Positions 53,113-64,000 of a stretch of 64,000 bases of DNA are shown in pieces; the first letter of the stretch is position 1, and the number at the start of each line of letters is the position of its first letter. The notes beneath the pieces are model-generated. The model searched no databases. It was not told the origin of the DNA and worked only from the letters and a program-made list of their open reading frames with translations. Where the stretch lies: contig NZ_JAJSOK010000009.1 of assembly GCF_021283305.1 (NCBI RefSeq), positions 1 through 64,000 of the forward strand, in the 5' to 3' direction. Source of the stretch: Pseudonocardia kujensis (GTDB lineage: Bacteria; Actinomycetota; Actinomycetes; Mycobacteriales; Pseudonocardiaceae). Position numbers and translations under genes: made by a program.

Positions 53113-54885
53113 ATGTGCGGAATCGCCGGTGAGATGCGGTTCGACGGCGGACCGGCGGACCCGGCCGTCGTCGCCCGGATCGTCAAGGCGATGGAACGTC
53201 GCGGCCCGGACGGGACCGGGGTCCACGCGGCCGGCCCGATCGCGCTGGGCCACCGGCGGTTGAAGATCATCGACCTGTCCGAGCGGGGTGCCCAGCCCAT
53301 GGTCGACTCCGCGCTCGGGCTGGCCGTGGTGTTCAACGGCTGCATCTACAACTACAAGGACCTGCGCCGCGAGCTCGAGGCGGCGGGCTACACGTTCTTC
53401 TCCGACTCCGACACCGAGACCGTGCTCAAGGCGTACGCACACTGGGGCCCCGGGTGCGTCGAGCACTTCCTCGGGATGTTCGCGTTCGCCGTGGCCGAGC
53501 GGGACAGCGGGCGGCTCGTGCTCGCCCGCGACCGGCTGGGGATCAAGCCGCTCTACCTGACCGAAGGGGCGGGCGTACTGCGGTTCGCCTCGTCGCTCCC
53601 CGCGCTGCTGGAGGCCGGCGGCGTCGACACCTCGCTCGACCCCGTGGCGCTGCACCACTACATGACCTTCCACTCGGTGGTGCCGGCCCCGCGGACGATC
53701 CTCGCGGGCGTCGCCAAGCTGCCGCCCGCCACCGTGCGGACCTACGAGCCCGACGGCCGGCACTCCGACCACGTGTACTGGCGCCCCGTGCACGAGCGCC
53801 GCCCCGAGCTGGGCGTCACGGACTGGAAGGAGGCCGTGCTCGACGGCCTGCGCACGGCCGTGCGGCGCCGGATGGTCGCCGACGTGCCGGTGGGCGTGCT
53901 GCTCTCCGGCGGGCTGGACTCGTCGCTGATCGTGGCGCTGCTGGCGCAGGAGGGGCAGACCGGGCTGAAGACCTTCTCGGTCGGCTTCCACGCCGCCGGC
54001 GGCGAGAAGGGCGACGAGTTCGAGTTCTCCGACATCGTGGCGAAGGAGTTCGCCACCGACCACCAGCAGATCCTCGTCGACCCGGCGCGGATGCTCCCGG
54101 CCGTCGACGAGACGATCACGGCGATGGCGGAGCCGATGGTCAGCCACGACTGCGTGGCCTTCTACCTGCTGTCCGAGCAGGTGTCGAAGTCCGTGACCGT
54201 GGTGCAGTCCGGCCAGGGCGCCGACGAGGTGTTCGCCGGCTACGACTGGTACCCGCCGCTGCGCGACACCCCCCGTGACCAGGCCGTGCAGGCCTACCAG
54301 GCGGTGTTCACCGACCGCCCGCACGGCGAGCTGGCCGACATCCTCGAGCCCGAATGGCTGCTCGACCACGACCCCAGCCGGGAGTTCATCGCCGAGCACT
54401 TCGGAATGCCGGGTGCCGACGGGACGTTGGACGCCGCACTGAGGCTGGACAGCACGATCATGCTCGTGGACGATCCGGTCAAGCGCGTCGACAACATGAC
54501 GATGGCCTGGGGACTCGAGGCACGCGTGCCGTTCCTCGACCACGAGCTCGTCGAGCTCGCGGCGGCGTGCCCACCAGAACTGAAGCTCGCGCTCGGCGGC
54601 AAGGGCATCCTCAAGGAGGCGGCCCGCGGCGTCGTCCCGGACGAGGTGATCGACCGGCCCAAGGGGTATTTCCCGGTGCCCGCCATCCGTCACCTGGAAG
54701 GACCGTTCCTCGAGCGGGTGCGCGACGCCGTCACCGACCCGGTGGCCAAGGCGCGGGGCCTTGTCCGGGGCGACTGGCTCGACCGTATGCTCGCGGATCC
54801 GAACACCCGGCGCACCAACCTGGGCTCGAACGCGTTGTGGCAGGTGGCACTGCTGGAGATGTGGTTACAGGAGAGGGGGATCTAG
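53113..54885 (+). CDS. asparagine synthetase-like amidotransferase (N-acetylglutaminylglutamine amide type)
   Basis: A 590-residue class II glutamine amidotransferase. Cys2 (MCGIAGEMRFDGG) is the glutaminase nucleophile; the synthetase half has the pyrophosphate loop SGGLDSS (about 264-270). The close match of the opening (RRGPDGTG, ALGHRRLKIIDLSERGAQPM, VFNGCIYNYKDL) is to the 'trio' amidotransferases that make the osmolyte N-acetylglutaminylglutamine amide, rather than to plain AsnB. It lies 34 bases after the ligase fusion, with TAGGAGGGAG as its ribosome site, and 3 bases before the peptidase. Confidence 0.9.
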   Translation: MCGIAGEMRFDGGPADPAVVARIVKAMERRGPDGTGVHAAGPIALGHRRLKIIDLSERGAQPMVDSALGLAVVFNGCIYNYKDLRRELEAAGYTFFSDSDTETVLKAYAHWGPGCVEHFLGMFAFAVAERDSGRLVLARDRLGIKPLYLTEGAGVLRFASSLPALLEAGGVDTSLDPVALHHYMTFHSVVPAPRTILAGVAKLPPATVRTYEPDGRHSDHVYWRPVHERRPELGVTDWKEAVLDGLRTAVRRRMVADVPVGVLLSGGLDSSLIVALLAQEGQTGLKTFSVGFHAAGGEKGDEFEFSDIVAKEFATDHQQILVDPARMLPAVDETITAMAEPMVSHDCVAFYLLSEQVSKSVTVVQSGQGADEVFAGYDWYPPLRDTPRDQAVQAYQAVFTDRPHGELADILEPEWLLDHDPSREFIAEHFGMPGADGTLDAALRLDSTIMLVDDPVKRVDNMTMAWGLEARVPFLDHELVELAAACPPELKLALGGKGILKEAARGVVPDEVIDRPKGYFPVPAIRHLEGPFLERVRDAVTDPVAKARGLVRGDWLDRMLADPNTRRTNLGSNALWQVALLEMWLQERGI

Positions 54886-54888
54886 CTC

Positions 54889-56799
54889 ATGAACGGTGTC
54901 AACGTGGATACCTTCACCGACCGGCGGCGCGCGCAGCTGGCCGGTGAGCTGGACGAACACCTCTTCACCCCCGCGTACCGCTCCGCGTTGCCCTCCCCCG
55001 ACGGCACGCTGCTGGCCTGGATCTCCGACCGCGACGGGCGCCCGCGCGCCTACGTGGGCCCCATGCCGGCCGGCGAGCGGCCCGCCGAGCAGCCCGCCGC
55101 GCCGCTGGACACCGAGGTGGACGCGGCCGTGGCCTGCGACGTCAAGGCGTTGAGCTGGTGCCCGGACGGCTCGTTCGTGGCCTGCGAGGTCGCTCCCGGC
55201 GGCGGGGAGCGGACCCGGGTCCTCCTGCTGTCCCCCGACGGCGCCGAGCGGCGCGAGATCGCTGCCGGCTCCTCCGCCGTCACGCTCGGGGCGTGGTCCC
55301 CGACCGGCCGCCAGCTCGGCGTCACCATCTACTCGGACCGTGCCTCGGGGGGCGACGGCTCCGGCACGGCCTGCCTCGTCGACGTCCGGGACGGCTCCTC
55401 GATCGTCCTCGGTTCCGGCCCGTCGGCCGTGGTCTGCGCGGTCACCCGGGACGGCCGGCGTGCCGTCCTGCGCACCGGGCGCCGCGGCGCCCGCACCCTC
55501 GAGCTCATCGACCTGTGGACCGGACGGCGCACCGATCTGCTCCCCGGGCACGACGCCACGGTGGCCGACGCGCGCTTCGGCGTCACGGGCGGTGTCCTCT
55601 ACCTGCACACGGACGCGGGCCGGGACCGTCCGGCGCTGCTGGCGTGCTCGCTGGGCGACGACGCCTCCGGCGGCGAGGTCTCCCTGGCGTGGGAGGTCGC
55701 CTGCAGAGGACACGACGACCTCGACCAGGTCGCCCTCGACCCGGCCGGGGCCCGCGCCGCGCTCGTCTGGAACGTCGACGGCCGCTCCGAGCTCGAGCTC
55801 GTCGACCTGCGCACCGGACTCACCGACCCGGTGCCCGACCACCCCGGCGACGTCGTGACGGGGCTGGCGTTCACCCGCGACGGCCAGGCGCTGCTCGTCG
55901 GCAGCGAGGGGCCCGCGGTGCCGCCGCACGTCGCCCGGATCGCGCTCGACGTCCCCCTCGCCGAGCCCACCCCGCTGCTCCCCGACACCTTCGACGCGCT
56001 CGAGCAGCTCGTCGACCCCACGCTGCACGAGTTCCGCGCGGAGGACGGTCTGACGCTGACGGGCTGGCTGTTCCGCCCGCGCGGCGGGTTCGGCGCCGCC
56101 CCGACCCTGGTGTGGCTGCACGGCGGGCCGGAAGCGCAGGAGCGCCCGGTCTTCCAGCCGCTGTTCCAGGCGCTCGTCGCCGCGGGCGTGCAGGTCTTCG
56201 CGCCCAACGTCCGGGGCTCGGCCGGGTTCGGGCGCGTGTTCTCGCAGGCGGACGACCTGGACCGGCGCTTCACCGCCATCACGGACGTGCGGGCGGCGGT
56301 CGGCTTCCTGACGTCGTCGGGGCTCGCCGACCCGGACCGGATCGGTGTGTCCGGGCGTTCCTACGGCGGGTACCTCACGCTCGTCGCGCTCGCGTGGTTC
56401 CCCGAGCTGTTCGCCGTGGGCGTCGACGTGTGTGGCATGTCCGACCTGCAGACCTTCTACTCCGACACCGAGCCGTGGATCGCCGCGGCCGCCACCACCA
56501 AGTACGGCGACCCGGAGCGGGACGGCGAGCTGCTGCGCGCGCTCTCCCCCATCCACCGCGCCGACCGGATCAGCGCGCCGCTGATGGTCGTGCACGGGGC
56601 CTACGACACCAACGTCCCGCTGGGCGAGGCCGAGCAGATCGTGGAGGCGCTGCGGGCCCGCGGGGCGGCCCCGAACTTCCTCCTGTTCGACGACGAGGGC
56701 CACGAGACCCATGCCGTCGCCAACCGGGCCGAGTTCACCGCCGAGGTGGTGCGGTGGGTGACGGGCCACCTCACGGAGCCCGCCTCTCGGACCGCGTGA
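54889..56799 (+). CDS. S9-family prolyl oligopeptidase-like peptidase
   Basis: A 636-residue S9 serine peptidase. Residues about 1-370 form a beta-propeller that limits access to small peptides; residues about 380-636 are the alpha/beta-hydrolase domain with Ser491 (GRSYGG), Asp573 (HGAYDTNVP) and His605 (DEGHETH). There is no signal peptide, so it is cytoplasmic. It follows the amidotransferase by 3 bases. In the known dipeptide-amide cassettes a peptidase of another family (M42) occupies this place, so this enzyme may turn over the product. Confidence 0.9.
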   Translation: MNGVNVDTFTDRRRAQLAGELDEHLFTPAYRSALPSPDGTLLAWISDRDGRPRAYVGPMPAGERPAEQPAAPLDTEVDAAVACDVKALSWCPDGSFVACEVAPGGGERTRVLLLSPDGAERREIAAGSSAVTLGAWSPTGRQLGVTIYSDRASGGDGSGTACLVDVRDGSSIVLGSGPSAVVCAVTRDGRRAVLRTGRRGARTLELIDLWTGRRTDLLPGHDATVADARFGVTGGVLYLHTDAGRDRPALLACSLGDDASGGEVSLAWEVACRGHDDLDQVALDPAGARAALVWNVDGRSELELVDLRTGLTDPVPDHPGDVVTGLAFTRDGQALLVGSEGPAVPPHVARIALDVPLAEPTPLLPDTFDALEQLVDPTLHEFRAEDGLTLTGWLFRPRGGFGAAPTLVWLHGGPEAQERPVFQPLFQALVAAGVQVFAPNVRGSAGFGRVFSQADDLDRRFTAITDVRAAVGFLTSSGLADPDRIGVSGRSYGGYLTLVALAWFPELFAVGVDVCGMSDLQTFYSDTEPWIAAAATTKYGDPERDGELLRALSPIHRADRISAPLMVVHGAYDTNVPLGEAEQIVEALRARGAAPNFLLFDDEGHETHAVANRAEFTAEVVRWVTGHLTEPASRTA

Positions 56800-57069
56800 A
56801 TGCCCGCGGCCGCGCCGCGGTCCCGCTGATCACTGCGACGGGGACAGGAGCGCTGGTCGAGAAGCGGTCCGGTGACATTCGCAATGATCATGGCCGCCGG
56901 TCGAGCTCGTGATCGAGGCGAGCGGGACGGGAGCGCTGCCGGACGAGCCGCGGTGTGCCCCTCGGAGTGATCATGGCTGCGCGCGGGCGCTGCCCGAGAT
57001 CGATCTGGACGGGACGGGAGCGCCGGCCGTGCAGCCCTCCTGTCGCTCGGAGCGAGCGTGCGGGACCGG
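56800..57069. repeat. intergenic region with three degenerate repeats
   Basis: GGGACGGGAGCGC or a one-base variant occurs at 56841, 56924 and 57011, and TGATCATGGC or a near match at 56827, 56885 and 56968. The units are thus about 83-87 bp long. The region lies between the convergent peptidase and kinase genes. No gene is seen. Confidence 0.55.
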
Positions 57070-58620
57070 TCAGGCCCGGGAGAAGGACTGGATGAGCTGG
57101 TTGCCGTCGCTGCCCGTGCCGACCCGGAACGTGTAGGGCTCGCTGGTGGTGGAGCCGTCGTTGCGGGTGAAGACGATCGTGCCCGTGACCTGGCCCTGCC
57201 CCGTGGACCGGGCGTTCTGGATCTCCACCTCGCTCATCCCGCCGTAGAAGCGGCGGAAGCCGTCGATCCCGCCGGAGGCCGCCTGCGCCTGCGACCCGAG
57301 CAGCGAGAAGGCGGCGTCGGGGTTGTCGGGCAGGAGGCTGTAGTAGCGCTGCACGAAGGACACCGCGTCCGTGTCGGAGGCCGCGCTGGTCGAGGTCGAG
57401 GGCGAGGGCGACGGGGTGGTCGTGCGCGGGGTCGTCGTGGGCGCGGTGGTCGGGCTCGCCGACGGCGTGGTCGTCGGCGCGGCGACCGGCGGCACGGCCG
57501 CCCCGCCGTTCTGGTCGCCGTTGTCGGCCGCGCGGATGGCTCCGATCGCAACACCGACCCCCACCACGAGCAGCACGAGCGCGCCGAGGACGAACGGCAG
57601 CAGCCGCCGCCCCCGCGGCTTCCCCCCGGCCGGTGGCCGCTCCGACCCCGGCGGCACGACGACCGGCGGCGCCGGCATGTCCGTGAGCGTGCGCGGGCCG
57701 GGCTTGGCCGCGGGCTTTCGCGGCGGCGGCATCACGCGGGTGGTGATCGGCGCGGTCGCGGCCGGCCCGGGCGCCGAGCTGCCGCCCGCGATCGCGGCCA
57801 GGGCGTCCCGGGCCTGGGCGGCGGTGGGCCGGTCGGTCGGCTCGTTGGACAGCAGGCGCATGAGCAGCGCGGTCAACGGGCCCGCGTGCTCCGGGGGCCG
57901 GACGGCGCCGGTGGCGACCTTGTGCAGCAGGGCGTAGGCGTTGTCGTCGAGCCCGAAGGGCGGCTCGCCCTCGACCGCGGCGTAGAGGGTCGCGCCGAGG
58001 GCGAAGACATCGGACGCCGAGGTCGGTTCCTGCCCGCGCGCGACCTCCGGCGCGAGGAAGGCAGGGGTCCCGGCGATCATGCCCGTGCGGGTGAGCTGGA
58101 CGTCGTCGACCGCGCGCGAGACGCCGAAGTCGGTGATCTTGGCGCGGCCGTCCTCGGCGATCAGGACGTTGCCGGGTTTGATGTCGCGGTGCACCACGCC
58201 GGCGGCGTGCGCGGCCGCCAGCCCGTCGGCGACCTGCAGACCGATCGCCGCGACCTCGCGCGGCTCCATCGGGCCCTTCTCCCCCAGCACCACCGCGAGC
58301 GAGCGCGACGGGAGGTACTCCATGACCAGCCACGGCCGCTCGTCGTGCACGACGACGTCGAACATGCTGATGACGTGCGCGTGCTGCAGCCGTGCCCCGA
58401 TCCGGCCCTCGCGCAGCAGGCGCTGGCGGGACTCCTCGGCGGCGTCGGCCCCGTTGCCGCCGACGGGCGCGGCCGCCGCGATCAGCTCCTTGACGGCGAC
58501 CGTCCGGTTCAGCAGCTCGTCGGTCCCCCGCCACACGGCGCCCATCGCCCCGACGCCGATGCGTTCCTCGAGCCGGTAGCGGTTCCCGATACGCGGGGCG
58601 TCGGGCTCGGACGGGGTCAT
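57070..58620 (-). CDS. membrane Ser/Thr protein kinase (PknB family)
   Basis: A 516-residue receptor-like kinase. Residues about 14-275 are the kinase domain: glycine loop IGVGAMGAVW, Lys44, HRDIKPGN (144-151) and DFG (164-166). A Pro-rich juxtamembrane segment, one transmembrane helix (about 340-362) and a Thr/Pro/Ser-rich extracellular linker lead to a small C-terminal NTF2-like domain (VSFVQRYYSLLPDNPDAAF). There are no PASTA repeats. ATG 58620. Its sensor domain and the cell-wall protein next to it suggest an envelope signal; this is inference. Confidence 0.92.
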   Translation of the reverse strand: MTPSEPDAPRIGNRYRLEERIGVGAMGAVWRGTDELLNRTVAVKELIAAAAPVGGNGADAAEESRQRLLREGRIGARLQHAHVISMFDVVVHDERPWLVMEYLPSRSLAVVLGEKGPMEPREVAAIGLQVADGLAAAHAAGVVHRDIKPGNVLIAEDGRAKITDFGVSRAVDDVQLTRTGMIAGTPAFLAPEVARGQEPTSASDVFALGATLYAAVEGEPPFGLDDNAYALLHKVATGAVRPPEHAGPLTALLMRLLSNEPTDRPTAAQARDALAAIAGGSSAPGPAATAPITTRVMPPPRKPAAKPGPRTLTDMPAPPVVVPPGSERPPAGGKPRGRRLLPFVLGALVLLVVGVGVAIGAIRAADNGDQNGGAAVPPVAAPTTTPSASPTTAPTTTPRTTTPSPSPSTSTSAASDTDAVSFVQRYYSLLPDNPDAAFSLLGSQAQAASGGIDGFRRFYGGMSEVEIQNARSTGQGQVTGTIVFTRNDGSTTSEPYTFRVGTGSDGNQLIQSFSRA

Positions 58621-58783
58621 GACCGTCAAGGGTAGGCACTCCGCGCGCGCGAGGTGCCGGGAGGTCGGGTCAGACGAGGCTCCCCCGCCAGGGTGACACG
58701 TGACGACGGGTGATCGCCCGAGGGGTCGCACCGGGCACCTCCGGGGTCCCTCGGGTGGCCGCGGCACCGTCGTCACCGACGGC

Positions 58784-61324
<2,541 letters not shown>

Positions 61325-61463
61325 TCAACCCGTCACGATCGTGAACGGCACCGGCCGTCGTCCGGATCCGCCGGCCCAGTGATCTTCCACATCGTTTCGT
61401 GCCGGAACGGAGTGGCGGGAGCAGAATGAACGGCGTCCGAGAACTGCGGCGGAGGGAACGGCG

Positions 61464-61898
61464 ATGAAGATTGCGGACATCCTCGACGCGAAAGGCCGGA
61501 CCGTGCACACGATCCTGCCCTGGGCGACGGTCGCGGACGCCGTGGCCCGGCTCGAGCGTCTGGGGGTCGGCGCCCTCGTGGTGTGCGATGCGGACCACCG
61601 GATGGCCGGCATCGTCTCCGAGCGGGACCTGATCCGGGAGCTCGCGCACCGGGGCACCGACCTGCTCGAGCTGCGCGTCGACCAGGTCATGACCAGGAAG
61701 GTCGCCACGTCGCGGCTCGACGAGCCGATCGCGAGCGCCATGGCCCGGATGACCCGCGACCGCTACCGGCACCTGCCGGTGATCGACGGCGGCCGGCTCG
61801 TCGGCATGGTCTCGATCGGCGACCTCGTCAAGGCGCGGCTGCGCGACATGGAGCTCGAGACGGGCGTGCTGCGCGACATGTTCATCGCCGCCCACTGA
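61464..61898 (+). CDS. tandem CBS-domain protein
   Basis: A 144-residue protein made of two CBS motifs (a Bateman module): VADAVARLERLGVGALVVCD with GIVSERDLIRELA, and IASAMARMTRDRYRHLPVID with GMVSIGDLVKARL. Such modules bind adenosine nucleotides. ATG 61464 has GGAGGGAACG upstream. It is divergent from the DUF4038-Rpf gene and convergent with the dsbA-like gene, sharing its terminator. Small CBS proteins like this are often induced in dormancy or stress. Confidence 0.9.
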   Translation: MKIADILDAKGRTVHTILPWATVADAVARLERLGVGALVVCDADHRMAGIVSERDLIRELAHRGTDLLELRVDQVMTRKVATSRLDEPIASAMARMTRDRYRHLPVIDGGRLVGMVSIGDLVKARLRDMELETGVLRDMFIAAH

Positions 61899-61915
61899 TT
61901 TCCGCCGAATGACAC

Positions 61916-61958
61916 GAACGGCACTTCCGCGCGGATCTTCCGCGCAGAAGTGCCGTTC
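61916..61958. terminator. bidirectional terminator hairpin
   Basis: GAACGGCACTTC (61916-61927) and GAAGTGCCGTTC (61947-61958) form a perfect 12-bp stem, continued inward by CGCGG/CCGCG. It lies between the convergent CBS and dsbA-like genes. AAAAGG follows on the plus strand, giving a short T-run for the minus-strand gene's opposite direction. Confidence 0.75.
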
Positions 61959-61970
61959 GGGCGAAAAGGA

Positions 61971-62594
61971 TCAGTAGTCGAAGTCGGGATCTTCGGTACG
62001 GGTCCGCTTCAGCTCGAAGAAATGCGGCCACCCGGCCAGCAGGCGGGCGCCGTCGAAGACCTTCCCGGCCTCCTCGCCGTGCGGCACCTTGCTGATCACG
62101 GGGCCGAAGAAGGCGACGTCGTTGACGTGGATCACCGGCGTCCCGACGTCCATGCCCACCGGGTCCATGCCCGCGTGGTGGCTCGTCCTCAGCTTCTCGT
62201 CGTACTCGGTCGAGGTGGCCGCCTCGGCCAGCGACGCCGGCAGGTCCAGCTCCGCCAGCGCCTCCTTGATGACGACGTCGAAGTCCTTGTTGCCGCCGTT
62301 GTGGATGCGCTCGCCCATGGCCGTGTACAGCGGGCGCAGGATCTCGGGGCCCTTCAGCTCGGCCGCGGCGATGCACACGCGGACCGGGCCCCAGCCCTTC
62401 TCCATGAGCGACTGGTACTGCTCCGGCAGGTCGCGGCCGGAGTTCAGCACCGCCAGGCTCATCACGTGGAAGTTCAGCTCGATGTCGCGGACCTTCTCGA
62501 CCTCGAGGATCCACCGCGAGGTCAGCCACGCCCACGGACACAGCGGGTCGAACCAGATGTCGACCTTCGCCTTGTCCGTCTCGGTGCTGGTCAT
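61971..62594 (-). CDS. DsbA-family mycothiol-dependent nitroreductase (Rv2466c homologue)
   Basis: A 207-residue DsbA-fold protein that aligns along its length with M. tuberculosis Rv2466c, a mycothiol-dependent reductase that activates nitro prodrugs. The active site is C19-P-W-A22 ([13 protein letters not shown]); Rv2466c has Cys at 22. Other shared stretches are [47 protein letters not shown] and [13 protein letters not shown] 62594 is chosen because GGAG lies 5 bases upstream; a GTG at 62600 overlaps it. It is divergent from pepN, as in mycobacteria. Confidence 0.93.
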   Translation of the reverse strand: MTSTETDKAKVDIWFDPLCPWAWLTSRWILEVEKVRDIELNFHVMSLAVLNSGRDLPEQYQSLMEKGWGPVRVCIAAAELKGPEILRPLYTAMGERIHNGGNKDFDVVIKEALAELDLPASLAEAATSTEYDEKLRTSHHAGMDPVGMDVGTPVIHVNDVAFFGPVISKVPHGEEAGKVFDGARLLAGWPHFFELKRTRTEDPDFDY

Positions 62595-62766
62595 GGGCAC
62601 TCCGTTCGTCCGGGGAGGGACTCCTGTCGTCCGTCACAACCGCGGGGGGTGGACGGCGTGTTCCCGGATACCCCCGGGGCACGGGCGCAATGACGGGGCG
62701 ACCATCCCGCCCACGTGATTGGATGCCCCCACGCGACAACCCTGGAGGAAGGAGCGCGCCGCGCTC

Positions 62767-64000
<1,234 letters not shown>

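Overview
The window is very GC-rich actinobacterial DNA. GTG starts, GC-rich third codon positions and probable leaderless starts are common. It carries a murT-gatD pair, a homologue of the mycothiol-dependent nitroreductase Rv2466c, a KatG and an Rpf-type peptidoglycan domain. The gene mix suggests a mycolic-acid-free relative such as Pseudonocardia, but the genus is an inference. No rRNA, CRISPR array, insertion sequence or prophage was seen. There are two tRNA genes, several pseudogene remnants and several small repeat arrays.

Layout. 0-6.1 kb: end of a sensor kinase, a PAP2 phosphatase, murT-gatD (lipid II amidation), an APP1-type phosphatase and a GlxA-like regulator. 6.2-8 kb: an HD hydrolase and a quinone-oxidoreductase-like enzyme, divergent from the regulator. 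8-13.5 kb: a catabolic-looking island with two paralogous acyl-CoA synthetases, a cyclase-family hydrolase and an unusual XRE-TetR fused regulator whose likely operators can be read. 13.7-21.2 kb: a stress/signalling block (MEDS-ATPase-HTH protein, STAS protein, stress-type SDR, small proteins). 21.9-23.5 kb: an extremely charged repeat protein and a broken aldo/keto reductase. 23.6-32 kb: a LysR regulator facing a flavin monooxygenase, a five-gene peptide-type ABC transporter and a hydrolase. 32.2-37.8 kb: a MarR/SDR pair with twin operators, and an AcoR-like activator beside a Baeyer-Villiger monooxygenase. 38.2-45.6 kb: tRNA-Gly, tRNA-Pro, katG and assorted genes.

45.6-64 kb: nei1-rpiB and dsbA(Rv2466c)-pepN, which lie side by side in Mycobacterium tuberculosis, are here separated by about 15 kb. 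The intervening DNA holds a 22-bp repeat array, mobA, tenA and a three-gene cassette. That cassette encodes a carboxylate-amine ligase fused to a circularly permuted ATP-grasp, an N-acetylglutaminylglutamine-type amidotransferase and an S9 peptidase. A Ser/Thr kinase and a DUF4038-type glycosidase fused to an Rpf-like domain follow.

The strongest candidates for something undescribed are that variant dipeptide-amide cassette, the DUF4038-Rpf fusion with its large Gly/Ser insertion, and the XRE-TetR regulator with its repeated GTTCAG/CTGAAC half-sites.
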